Assembly: GCA_031772625.1 (NCBI GenBank)
Contig: CM062814.1
Span: 828,118,680 to 828,182,679, forward strand
Source: Pinus tabuliformis
Taxonomy: Eukaryota; Streptophyta; Pinopsida; Pinales; Pinaceae
Direction of reading: 5' to 3'
DNA length: 64,000 nt
The notes below the pieces were generated by a model, which did no database searches, had not been told where the DNA came from, and saw only the letters and a list, made by a program, of their open reading frames with translations. Positions 1 through 9,540 of the stretch are shown piece by piece. The position numbers and the translations under genes were made by a program. The number at the start of each line of letters is the position of its first letter. The first letter of the stretch is position 1.

Positions 1-2140
1 AGTCCCCAACGATAAAACTTATACTAACAAGAACCTCAAAACTAGACACATTTACTACATAATACTAGACCTAAGGCTTATAAACTCCACCAAAAATAGT
101 AGTCACAATGCATTAATTTGATATCTTGGTTGGAGATGAAGGAGCCATTCCTAAATTCATCCAGAATAAATGTGTTGTCTAGAAGAAGAAGTACCTCCTT
201 GGAGAGTGCATCCACCCTAGATCATTATGTTCTCTAAAGACATATGAAAACAATATATCCTAAATCAATGCTACAATCTCTTTCAATTGCTACAATGGGG
301 ATGAGGCCTAAATCTATGTGTTGTCCTACATATAATGTACAACCAATTCAATATCCCCAAACACCTATAAGCATTGAACATTCCATAAGAGGGAAGCTTT
401 GAATAAAGAAAAAATTTCTTTACATTCTCCCATATAATTTATCCCAGCGTGGATCTACCAACAAAATTGTGTTTGTTAACGAGATGTAAGGTAATGCCTA
501 GACTAGAATGAAGACCATCCTCATCATCGGCCTCATCAAAGAAGCCCAAAGGTTTATCTTGATTAATAATTGTTCAAGTAAAGAGCAAAAGACTACGTGA
601 TTAAATGTTTTGTTGTGCAAACTATCTAAAGAAATTGCTTGAAATACCACTTGAGTTTAAGAGGAGAGTTTATGCTTGAAAAGGCATCTATTATGTGCCA
701 CGCAGTGACCTAAGGCACAACAAGTGGCAAAGCTCTAATATTTTTTAGGATTTTCCACTCAAAATAAACTTAACAACTATCCTCTACATCTTATTTAACT
801 TATAAGCCTTGGAAATTTACCTATGATTCAATAAGGGTCCAAATAGGCATAGTAAAAGGGAACTTGAGAAATAAAAGACATGTATCTTCACCTGCACCAT
901 AACAAAGGACATAGAAACTAGGACCCTCGCACCCCCTTCTTTTTCCTTTAAGCCCAACTTAACACCCAATTTTTAAGGATTAGCTAAAAAAGTAAAACAC
1001 TTTTTAGTGGAGCTTTAGATTAACATATTTTGTCGTATCACCATGAAATATTTTTCTTGATTATTCTCCAGGAAGGAAACATAACCCAACTTTGTCTTAT
1101 ATTCACTTGGGCCCACACTAGCTCATCATTCCCTTCCCTTGTCCTAATATGATCATATTTAGGTTCTAAAATAAATATTTTCCATGAAAAGTGCAGAGCC
1201 ACATCAAGTTTAAGATTAGATGTAGAAAGTCACTCTTGATTCCAAATCATTGTAAAGTCCCAACAATCAATAGGGAAAATTTTAAAGATAATTTTTTTCA
1301 TAAAAGTTTAGAAACATTGGTGAATCTTACAAGTTCTTATTATACAAACTATAAAATGTTTGGTCATATTTTTGAAAAATATTCATTTCTCTAATAATCC
1401 TATATAATTTCTATAAAATTTGAGTGATTTTAAAGTAAATCATTTTATCCTATAAAATTGAGTGAGTCATTTAAAATAAATATATAAATATATAATCATT
1501 TATAAATATTAACCCCTAAACATTTCCTAAAAACAATCTTATTAAAAATACATATTCCTCTTTCTGATAAAAATTTAATAATGTCTATACACAAAAAAAA
1601 AAATATTATGATTGTATCTTACAATGGTGTTTAACTTTATACTAATGCAAATGCAAACCTTGAGGCTTGATATAACATGCCACGCTAGATGACTTCCTAC
1701 ATAAATGTTCTGAATATGGATTTCGATTGGTTGGATGAATTTCAAGTATTCTTTTGCCCTAAGTGGATTTAGTCCAATATTATCTCTAAGGACAATGTAC
1801 TTAGCGGTAATAAGTAAAATGTACTTAGCGGTAATAAGTAAATAAAAGATAAATATAAGCACTTATATATATATATATATTTGGTTTAAATACCCAAACA
1901 CATTGGCCATTGAGTGGCACAATCTGCAAGATAAAATCCAGTTCGTATGATGATACTTTCCACTAAAATTAAATACAACTTTACGAAACTAATTACAGTT
2001 TTTGTAATATATTGGAATTATAAACTAAAATCAAACCTAGTACAAAGTATTATAGATCTACATTTAAATACTAAAATTTATATAAAGTATAGATAGTAAA
2101 ATAGTAAAATTTGTAAAAAGTATAGATAGTAAAATTCTAT
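1..2140. other. AT-rich intergenic DNA, no recognisable gene
   Basis: I see no reading frame longer than about 95 codons and none that resembles a known protein. Composition is AT-rich with short simple runs, including an (AT)n tract near 1864-1880. Part of the minus strand around 100-240 reads as an open stretch but I do not recognise it. It is best treated as intergenic DNA or an unrecognisable old repeat. Confidence 0.6.
1794..1841. repeat. Exact 24-bp tandem duplication
   Basis: Two identical 24-bp units lie side by side (1794-1817 and 1818-1841), each containing TACTTAGCGGTAATAAG. The identity suggests a recent slippage event. No function is apparent. Confidence 0.85.
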
Positions 2141-2144
2141 TGTT

Positions 2145-2575
2145 CAGGGAAATTGTCCTTTTTCTCAATTCCAAAGTGATAGCCAGGGTGAATAAAACAA
2201 TAGTCATTATAATTAATTTCAATAAAATAATAACAATTACAGCTAGGAAATAAATTGTTCAATTGTCTTCTGTCCTCAATTCCAAGGAGATGTCCAGGCT
2301 GAATACAACAATAGTTATTATAATTAACTTCAATAAAATAATAGCAATTACGACTAAGAAATAAATTGTTCTTTTCTTAATTGCAAGGTGATAACTAGGG
2401 TGAATAAAATAATAGTTATTATAATTAGCTTCAATAAAATAATAATAATTACAATTAAGAAATTATAAATGGTTTTTTCTCAATTCTAAGGTGATAACTA
2501 GGTGAATAAAATAATAATTATTATTATTAGCTTCAATAAAATAATAATAATTACAATTAAGAAATTAAATTTGGA
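2145..2575. repeat. Diverged tandem repeat, four units of about 105-118 bp
   Basis: Four consecutive units share a block reading roughly TCTCAATTCCAAGGTGATA, then GGGTGAATAAAATAATAG, then a block ending in TTACAATTAAGAAAT. Units begin near 2145, 2258, 2369 and 2475. They differ by scattered substitutions and small indels, the last two being most alike. There is no coding potential. This is a small minisatellite-like array. Confidence 0.8.
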
Positions 2576-2704
2576 TAGGACATAATAACTATTTTATTCC
2601 ACCATTCAAAATAGTTCACATAAAATAACCATTTTATTAATTCTTCAAAATAATCCACATAAAATATATTTTATTTTACAGACTAATTATATATAATTTA
2701 AGAA

Positions 2705-2810
2705 TAGTCTTTTTTCGGTAGAAATTATATAGGAGAAAATTTTGCCACTTGTTCGCTGTTTCGAAACGGGTCCCAAAATTTTCTCCTACGTGATTTCTTC
2801 CGAAAAGACT
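2705..2810. repeat. Imperfect inverted repeat (hairpin)
   Basis: The left arm (2705-2744) ends in AGGAGAAAATTTTG. The right arm (2774-2810) begins with CAAAATTTTCTCCT and ends with TTCCGAAAAGACT, which pairs with AGTCTTTTTTCGG of the left arm. The loop is about 29 bases and contains TTTCGAAA. It could be the core of a small fold-back transposon. No clear target duplication was found. Confidence 0.7.
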
Positions 2811-3045
2811 CTTCTTAATGTAGTATGGATCACAGAAGTCTAAATTCAAAATATATATAATTATTATATTTTTCAATTTTATAATGGATTTAATGGTTAG
2901 TACAATTTGAATGTCTCTAAGTGTCAAGATATATTTCTTCTAAAAAGATCATATATTTTTGAACTTAGACTTTTGCGAACCATAATAATTATAAAACATC
3001 TTTCCGAGATATTCTCGTCTTTCCGAGATATTCTCATCAGTGCAT

Positions 3046-3187
3046 CTTCAGAACAAGATGAGGAATGAGATCAAGGCATTAGGATAAATAGATGTAGAGA
3101 GCTGCTAACTCGCTTAACAACTAGTTAGCAGCTCTCTACATCTATTTATCTTAATCACTGGATCTAATTCCTCATCTTGTCCTGAAG
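3046..3187. repeat. 142-bp fold-back with 28-bp perfect inner arms
   Basis: Inner arms 3083-3110 and 3123-3150 are perfect reverse complements of 28 bp around a 12-base loop. Outer arms 3046-3066 and 3167-3187 match at 20 of 21 positions, with an imperfect middle part between. The right outer arm is repeated in direct orientation at about 3188-3229 and again, partly, near 3272-3300. Weak outer inverted repeats near 2990-3006 and 3355-3378 suggest the whole is a fold-back/MITE-like element of nearly 400 bp. Confidence 0.8.
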
Positions 3188-3909
3188 TTTATCTTAATCA
3201 CTGGATCTAATTCCTCATCTTGTCCTGAAGATGAACCGCATTGGCTAGTTCAAAAGGCTTCGACCAGAATACCTAATTCCTCATCTTGTCCGAAAGATGA
3301 ACCACACTGGCTGATTCAAAAGGCGTCTACCAGAATATCTCTTATATAGTTTTTAATGAAAGATGTTATAAAGATCATATATTCATATCCAAAAGTTAAA
3401 AATATATACACCTTAATATGTTTTAATAATATAATAAAATATATTTTTATTTTGTTTTTGAAATATTGTTATTTGTCATATAAATAGATTCAATATGCTG
3501 GAAATTTTAGACATTCCTTAAAAGTTTCTTATAAAAAGACTTATATAATAAATGCGAATAATTAAAAATTATATAATATTTCCAAATACGGCGAAAATCG
3601 GTTTGCAAATTGTAATCTACACACAAATTCATATTCTGAATTCAAAAATGACTATTTTTTTTCAGAGAGAAAAAGCTTCATAGTCAATATAAAAGTTCAG
3701 ATGATACATAAAGGCTCAAAAATAGCCAGCTTGCCAGCATATGAAATCAAAACAATGCAGAAATAGGACATCCCAAAGGAGGCCTAACATCATCAGTCCA
3801 AAATCACAGCTAAACAGTGATGTAGAAAAAAGGAGCATCAAATGTCTATACACATATAACAAAAAAAATTAGATGTATAGTAAGTGAACAAAAAGATGAT
3901 AAGAAGGGT

Positions 3910-4360
3910 TCATAATCCAGGGATGGAAAAGCCCTGGATGTAGCAAGAGCGCTCTCCATCAGAAACCAACATAGACCAAGAACCAGACTCTAAAGTCAGC
4001 CCCTTCTTTGACAGACGGCCAGCTTGAACATTTTGGGAACGGAAGATGTGGCGAATTGAGCACTGTTTCATATTCCCCCAGAAAAACATAATCCTGTCCA
4101 TCCACCCAGTGAATTGAGGACCACCGATGGTCCATCATTGTTTTTGAATCGCTATAAATTGAAATGTTCTAAATATCAAAAAACACACAGAAAGCAAGCA
4201 GCCCTGCAAGAGCCTTAACTTCAGCCAAACTGTTTGAACCTTCCCACCGTTCCATGATAAAAAATATTACAACTTCTCGTCCATAATAACATGAACACCA
4301 CATCCACAAATAATATTATTCTGCTCGGCCAGCTGTGTTCATACTACATTCTAATCAAAA
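3910..4360 (-). pseudogene. Broken RNase H domain remnant of a retroelement or RNase H-like gene
   Basis: On the minus strand two frames together show RNase H-like blocks. The first is WEGSNSLAEVKAL followed by IYSDSK, which would hold the second and third acidic residues of an RNase HI fold. The second is IRHIFRSQNVQAGRLSKKGL, the usual histidine-to-end segment of plant RVT_3-type RNase H. At least one frameshift and one stop separate them. These domains are found at the ends of plant LINE pol proteins and in stand-alone retroelement fragments. No reverse transcriptase is visible next to it, so this is a short dead remnant just beyond the 3' end of the PAL gene. Confidence 0.6.
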
Positions 4361-4408
4361 CGTGCTGCAGGTGCTCCTGCCGTTTCCAATGCTTAATATA
4401 TTACTCCA

Positions 4409-4414
4409 TTTATT
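4409..4414 (-). terminator. Candidate poly(A) signal of the PAL gene
   Basis: AATAAA on the minus strand lies about 40 bases past the PAL stop codon. Plant poly(A) signals are loose, so this is a plausible position, not proof of the cleavage site. Confidence 0.45.
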
Positions 4415-4455
4415 CAATTTGTAAACTATATATAACAGGATGATGGTTCAGGAAT

Positions 4456-6639
4456 TTAACTGTGAAATGGCCCGGGAGTTCCAGACCATCCGTCCAGGCA
4501 CTTGAAGAGGGGCGAAATAATCTTGCCTTCACGGATTCCGGTGTAAACCTTTTCAATATATTCGCCCGGAGAAGTTACCCGATCGCCGGAAAGGAGCTGG
4601 GTGCCGAGCTGCGATCTCGCGAAGTCGTAGAGAGGAAAGGATCTGCATTCCTGGATTCTGTTGGGAATCGAACCCGCGACCCCCCTTTCGTAGTAGTCCT
4701 GGCGAGCGCGCCCTATTTCTGCTTCCATTTGGTCTTTCAATTCTTTCTCGAAGGCGGGAATCTTGTTGAAAATGGAGGACTGGGTTTGAGTTTGAATTTG
4801 GGCAGTCTCGGTCAGAGCGTGGGCAACGAGAACTTGTCTGAGCTGTTGCATCAATGGGTAGTTCTCGTTGCAGGGGTCGTCCACGTAGGCGAAGACGTGG
4901 AGGTTCTCGACGGCCTGGAGGAGGTCTTTTTCGCAGAAGCGCCCGGCGGTGAGAAGCTCGCCGTTGTGCGTGCTCAGTGTTTTCTTGGCCACGTGGGAGA
5001 CCACGTGCTTCACGGTGCTAAGCATGTTTTCTTCCAGGTGTCGCAAATCCGCGGCCTGACAGAGCGCGAGCAAATACGTGGAGACCATGAGATTGAGTAT
5101 GTCGATTGCCTCGGCTGATTTGCGTGCTGAGATGAGGCCCAGAGAATTGACATCTTGGTTGTGCTGCTCGGCGCTCTGGACGTGGGTGGTGACAGGGCTG
5201 GCGAGGTACTGGAGCTCCGATGTGTAGGAAGCCATGGCTATCTCGGCGCCCTTGAAGCCGTAGTCGAGGCTCGGGTTGGGGCCACCGCTGAGATTCGAAG
5301 GCAGGCCACCGTTGTAGTAATCGTTGACGAGCTCCGAGAATTGGGCGAACATTAGCTTCCCGATTGCGGCGAGAGCGAGGCGCAGGTTGTCCATGGAGAC
5401 ACCGATTGGGGTCCCCTGGAAGTTCCCGCCGTGCAGTGCTTTGTCTCGAGCAACGTCAATTACAGGGTTGTCATTGACAGAGTTAATCTCTCGCTGGATC
5501 ATGTGGGTAGCGGATCTGATGACTTCGATTTGGGGACCGAGCCACTGTGGCGAGGTTCTGAGAGCATAACGATCCTGCTTCGGCTTCTGCAGGGGATTCA
5601 TCTCGTGCTTTTCGGCGGCATTTTTCATGTAGGAGCTCCCATCCAGAACATATTCCATTATGGCCGCGGCTTCCATTTGGGCAGGATGGTGCTTCAGCCT
5701 GTGTGTCAATGGGTCTGTGAACTCTGGTTTCCCGAGCATCACTTCGCAGAACATGGCGGACAGAACTTCTGCAGCAATGCAGATAATGTTGGCATCGAAG
5801 CAAACGATGGAAGCCAGAGCAGCTCCGACCGAGGTCCCGTTAACGATGGCTAATCCTTCCTTGGGCTGGAGCTCAAAGGGCTTCTCGACTCCGATTTGCT
5901 GAAGCGCTTCCAGAGCACCGAGTTCCTTACCGTCTCTGCATCTGGCTCTGGAATTGGGTCGCCCTGTTATGAAACCTGCAATGTAGGACAACGGTACCAG
6001 GTCGCCCGAGGCTGTAATGGTGCCCTTCAGAGGCAATTTTGGAGTAATTCCCGCATTCAGAAGTTTCTGGATTGTTTCCAGAATCTCCCACCGGATTCCA
6101 GAGTACCCCTGCATCAGAGTATTTGTGCGCACCAGCATGGCTGCCCGGGTCGTTTCTTGTGGCAGAACGTTGCCTTCTGTCAGGACTCCCGAATTCAAGA
6201 ACCTGATGAGCTCCTTCTGCAGCTCGGCCCCCTGGTTCGTTCGTCTGTGCGAAGTGGCTCCGAAGCCTGTCGTCACACCGTATGTATCAGTGCCCTTGAG
6301 CATGTTTTGCAGAACCCAGTTAGAGCTCTCATCCACCCGTGCCTTCGCTGACACTGCATCTAATCTCACCTTGGCCTCTGGTCTCCTGGCAACTGCGGTC
6401 ACATCCGCGATTGTCAGCGATTTGCCTTCAATGGAAACTTCCTCGGATCCGAAATAGGACTCCACCATGAGCTTCACTTCTTCAAAGTGGGAGCCCTGCA
6501 GGGCCTTGGCAGCCTGCCTCCAATTCAGAGGGTCTGGTCCATTCTGAATGCAGAGATCAACAGAATGCACATGATGAAATCCATTTCCATTTTGATTTCC
6601 ATTGGCCTGCACAGCGCCCAGGTCTGCCCCTGCAACCAT
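4456..6639 (-). CDS. PAL: Phenylalanine ammonia-lyase
   Basis: PAL removes ammonia from L-phenylalanine to give trans-cinnamate, the entry step to lignin, flavonoids and stilbenes; it acts as a cytosolic tetramer. The 727-residue frame carries the aromatic amino-acid lyase signature [17 protein letters not shown], whose Ala210-Ser211-Gly212 form the MIO cofactor. Catalytic Tyr120 sits in [12 protein letters not shown]. Phe147-Leu148 in the substrate pocket indicate phenylalanine rather than tyrosine preference. The frame stays open for 35 more codons upstream, but I place the start at MVAGADLG (6639): the context AAAGATGG is good, family members begin this way, and the upstream part is predicted leader plus intron. 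Length is normal, and no frameshift is seen. There is no intron at the conserved angiosperm PAL position, as is usual in conifer PAL genes. Confidence 0.97.
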   Translation of the reverse strand: MVAGADLGAVQANGNQNGNGFHHVHSVDLCIQNGPDPLNWRQAAKALQGSHFEEVKLMVESYFGSEEVSIEGKSLTIADVTAVARRPEAKVRLDAVSAKARVDESSNWVLQNMLKGTDTYGVTTGFGATSHRRTNQGAELQKELIRFLNSGVLTEGNVLPQETTRAAMLVRTNTLMQGYSGIRWEILETIQKLLNAGITPKLPLKGTITASGDLVPLSYIAGFITGRPNSRARCRDGKELGALEALQQIGVEKPFELQPKEGLAIVNGTSVGAALASIVCFDANIICIAAEVLSAMFCEVMLGKPEFTDPLTHRLKHHPAQMEAAAIMEYVLDGSSYMKNAAEKHEMNPLQKPKQDRYALRTSPQWLGPQIEVIRSATHMIQREINSVNDNPVIDVARDKALHGGNFQGTPIGVSMDNLRLALAAIGKLMFAQFSELVNDYYNGGLPSNLSGGPNPSLDYGFKGAEIAMASYTSELQYLASPVTTHVQSAEQHNQDVNSLGLISARKSAEAIDILNLMVSTYLLALCQAADLRHLEENMLSTVKHVVSHVAKKTLSTHNGELLTAGRFCEKDLLQAVENLHVFAYVDDPCNENYPLMQQLRQVLVAHALTETAQIQTQTQSSIFNKIPAFEKELKDQMEAEIGRARQDYYERGVAGSIPNRIQECRSFPLYDFARSQLGTQLLSGDRVTSPGEYIEKVYTGIREGKIISPLFKCLDGWSGTPGPFHS

Positions 6640-6696
6640 CTTTGGCCGGATCTCAATTTCTTCTTCCAAACACGATTCCCGAAGAGACCAAAGGTA

Positions 6697-7857
6697 CTTG
6701 AAAACACAAACCAAACAAATCACAAGATGAGTCGATCCTCTCACTGAACAATTTCTCCCTTTAAATCCATGTAACTACTACAATTTCAAGAACCTGAACA
6801 ATTTATGTCTTTAAATCCATGTGACTACAGCAATTTCAAGAACCCAAACATAAACTATGGGGCAGCAATGGGCTATAGTAATTACATACATTTATGTCTT
6901 TAAATCCATGTGACTACAGCAATTTCAAAAACCCAAACATAAACTTATGGGGCAGCAATGGGCTATATTAATTACACACATACATTTATGGCGCAGTAAA
7001 TTGGCTATAGTTTTGTTATGAAGTATTATGTAATTTCAAGAATAAAAATATAAATCAAAAACAAAAACATAAATCCAAGTTCGTAAATTTAAAAATAAAG
7101 CAGTAAAGATATAAATCAAGAACAAAAACATAAATCCAAATTCATGAATCTAAAAATAAACCTATAAAACAGTATAATAGTAATATAGTATGAAGAAATT
7201 CAAATTTCAAATTCTTGTGAATCAAGTCAAGAAACAGATCAATATTATGAAGAATGACAGCGTCAAAAAAATTCAAATTTCAAATCCCTGTGAATAAAAC
7301 TAAAACAAAACAACGTAACAATATTGTGAAGAGATACAAATTTTAAATCCCTGTGAATCAAGCCAAAAATACACCCAAACACATAAATTCAACAATTTCA
7401 AAACCCCAGCCCAAACACATGACAACTTCAATCAATCTACAATTCCCCACACATATAAATACGCAATTCCGCACAGCCAGAAGCTTCCTAAATACCGGAG
7501 AGTTCACAGCCAGACAAACCCAGAACGACCCAATATTTTAACACCAAAAACTATTGATACAGCGCAGAATCTTTAAGTTACATGACAAGCACAACCAATT
7601 CCATGAATATCCACTCAACGATGCACATGATTCGCACGTTGAAACCGCTGATCAAGGACCAGCTACTATTTAGGTGGCCAAATTTTAATATATCCAATCA
7701 TCCATCCAAATGTCAGAGAAACATCCCAAATTCAGAAAATTAACAGCCAACCCAATCTCAAACCATGGAACATATAAAATCACAGACAGCAGTAAAAGTC
7801 TTAACTTTCCATTCTCAAACCACGATAAAGAAATCAGAGACAGAGCATCAATGATAC
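6697..7857 (-). other. PAL: Predicted intron in the PAL 5' UTR
   Basis: On the minus strand a donor CACAAG|GTATC lies at 7857 and an acceptor TTTGTGTTTTCAAG ends at 6697, giving a 1161-bp AT-rich intron. If it is removed, the leader contains no ATG before the MVAG start. Without splicing, the leader would be about 1.3 kb with many upstream starts. The acceptor has a T-rich tract but other AGs exist nearby, so the exact 3' border is less certain than the donor. Confidence 0.55.
6745..7360. repeat. Three tandem-repeat families inside the PAL leader intron
   Basis: 6745-6985 holds about three units with TTTAAATCCATGTGACTAC and GGGGCAGCAATGGGCTATA. 7050-7160 holds two units with AAGAACAAAAACATAAATCC. 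7195-7360 holds three units with ATTCAAATTTCAAATCC and a TGTGAATCAAG-type block. Much of the intron therefore appears to have grown by local duplication. Confidence 0.75.
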
Positions 7858-7965
7858 CTTGTGCAGTATTGGGCTCCAGATTCAGACCAAATTTCCAGGC
7901 TGAGGTGGGATGAATCTTGAATTAATGGTCTGGTAGTGGAACTCCCAACTTTAGCTCTGGCCGCT
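7858..7965 (-). other. PAL: Predicted PAL leader exon (5' UTR exon 1)
   Basis: This stretch lies between the TATA box (start expected 25-32 bases downstream, near 7965) and the predicted donor at 7857/7858. It is GC-richer than the flanking intron and has no ATG in the minus-strand direction. The transcription start is inferred from TATA spacing only. Confidence 0.5.
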
Positions 7966-7990
7966 TCTCTGGCCTGAGCTCCTCCCACTC

Positions 7991-7997
7991 TTTTATA
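7991..7997 (-). promoter_or_regulatory. PAL: TATA box of the PAL gene
   Basis: TATAAAA on the minus strand in the context GGTATAAAAGAGTGGG. It is the only canonical TATA motif close to the predicted leader exon and is at the correct side of it. Confidence 0.7.
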
Positions 7998-8073
7998 CCA
8001 AACACATCCCCACTCCCAAACGTCTCTGCCACTGTTCAAATAAACATATAAAAATCTTCGTACAGCGTTGGAT

Positions 8074-8078
8074 CCAAT
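8074..8078 (+). promoter_or_regulatory. CCAAT motif upstream of the PAL TATA box
   Basis: CCAAT reads on the plus strand (ATTGG in gene orientation) about 77 bases upstream of the TATA box, a usual distance for an NF-Y site. Five bases alone are weak evidence. Confidence 0.35.
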
Positions 8079-8196
8079 CAAGGGGCTCTATTAAGGTTCC
8101 ATTAAACATAATTTTGTGGGTTGGCTCAACTAATTTGTCCAGAGTTCGCTCTCCAACTTGCTTGCATGCGCTCGTGGGTCAGCTAATCTTCTGCTT

Positions 8197-8211
8197 CCTA
8201 CCACCTTAACT
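8197..8211 (+). promoter_or_regulatory. H-box-like element in the PAL promoter
   Basis: CCTACC, seven bases, then CT matches the H-box consensus CCTACC(N7)CT known from phenylpropanoid promoters (PAL, chalcone synthase), where MYB-type factors bind. It lies about 200 bp upstream of the TATA box, in reverse orientation relative to the gene. Confidence 0.5.
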
Positions 8212-8274
8212 TGGACTGTTAACACGGAGCACATGAACTGTGGGAATATCAACGTATCTAATGTTCTTCCTCTA

Positions 8275-8282
8275 CCACGTCA
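8275..8282. promoter_or_regulatory. ACGT-core element (CCACGTCA) in the PAL promoter
   Basis: CCACGTCA is a G-box/C-box hybrid type ACGT core, the class bound by bZIP factors. H-box and G-box pairs are a known combination in phenylpropanoid promoters; here they are about 65 bp apart. Confidence 0.4.
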
Positions 8283-8547
8283 GTAGGAGGGGTTGTTGCT
8301 TTGCATCGTGATTTATCCACCTACTCTTCAATACCATCATGGACCCATACAACTCATCCCATTATCAACTCTCTCCTTTCTCGGTCAACCGGGAGATTAT
8401 CACCTCATATTTACATAGGGTTGCCACCCTGGTAAGGTAGCTGCTCTTCTTTCACCCACAACCATTTATGAATTGGACAAGTGGATTTGCTCGAGTGTTT
8501 TTTCGCAAATAATGTTGTTATTCATGAGATTTTAATGAATAGAATAG

Positions 8548-8600
8548 TTACTTTGGAGGTTAGGTCAGTTGGTAGAGTCCCTGTAATTAAGGTTAGGGTC
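8548..8600 (+). repeat. tRNA-like (SINE-head-like) motif, copy 1
   Basis: GTCAGTTGGTAGAGTCCC resembles an RNA polymerase III box A as found in tRNA-derived SINE heads. The downstream box B is decayed here. See the better copy at 9432-9540. Confidence 0.3.
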
Positions 8601-9431
8601 AATTTTTTTTTTTTAAAGATATTTTTGGGGTCAACCTTCAGTGATTACTTCATGGGTCAATTTTTATAGTGAAAGTTCGAAAATTTTAATGAAATAAACA
8701 AATATATAACAACCAAACCGTGTGTTTCAATTGAGCATATTCTAAATATTAATTTTTTTCATTTTGCTTGTGGTGTAAGTTTTAAGTTTTTTTTTTAAAT
8801 TTTAGTGAAATAGACAAATATATAACAATCCCACTGTGCGGTTCAATTGAGCATATTCTAAATATTAAATTTTTGGTTTTTAAGTTTTCCGACCAATTAT
8901 TAAACTATTTTTTTTTATTTTTTTTGTTTTTAAGTTTTCCGATCCATTATTAAACTAATTTTTTTTTCACTTTCATTGGACTTGTAAAATAGACAAACAA
9001 ATAACCCGACTCTATGTCTATGAATTGAGCATATTTTAAGTGTTAAACTTTTTTGTCTTTTAGTTTTTAAATTTTTTCGATCAATTTGGTTATATATTTA
9101 AATGTTAAATTTTTTCCTTCTTTTTACTTTGTTATTATTTTTTTGGTTTCAAATTCCATTAAATATTTTTGGAATCTTTCTTAAAAATGATTGAAATCCT
9201 AAATTTGAATGATTGAGGTTATATAAGTCTAGTTTTTCAAAATATTAATTAAAAAAAAAAATCAAGATATTCAATTTATTTATATATATTTAAAAATGTA
9301 ATTTAAATAACAAAAATTATGAATTGGACAAGTGGATTTGTTCAAGTGTTTTTCCCAAATAATGTTGTCATTCATTGGATTTTAATGAATAGTTGTCATT
9401 CATTGGATTTTAATGAATAGAATAGTTACTT

Positions 9432-9540
9432 CGAGGGTTAGCTCAATGGGTATAGTCCTCGTACCTCAGTTGGTAGAGTCCCCGTAGTTAAAACATTTGT
9501 GTTGTTGAGAAGTTAGAGTCAATTTTTCTTTAGACACTTT
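9432..9540 (+). repeat. tRNA-like (SINE-head-like) motif, copy 2
   Basis: GGTTAGCTCAATGGGTATAG fits the box A consensus TRGCNNAGYNGG almost fully, and a second box-A-like CCTCAGTTGGTAGAG follows, as if box A had duplicated. Downstream GAAGTTAGAGTCAATTTTTC is a weak box B. The corresponding place in copy B (15423-15500) lacks a clear box A but has a better box B, GGGTTTCAATTCTC. The combination suggests a tRNA-derived SINE head that was already present before the segment duplicated. Confidence 0.4.

Noticed and set aside
6640-6744. Upstream extension of PAL by 35 codons starting [11 protein letters not shown]
   Set aside because: A hydrophobic N-terminus would be atypical for cytosolic PAL; the stretch is better explained as leader exon plus intron end, and MVAG is the family-type start.
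4462-6747. Several plus-strand open frames (up to 218 codons) opposite the PAL gene
   Set aside because: They are complementary shadows of a strongly coding minus strand; their products are low-complexity and resemble nothing known.
7848-8081. Minus-strand 77-codon frame across the PAL TATA box
   Set aside because: It overlaps the promoter and predicted leader and has no recognisable domain.
9430-9500. A functional tRNA gene
   Set aside because: Box-A-like sequence is present but no cloverleaf, anticodon stem or proper box B can be formed; a SINE-head fossil is the better reading.
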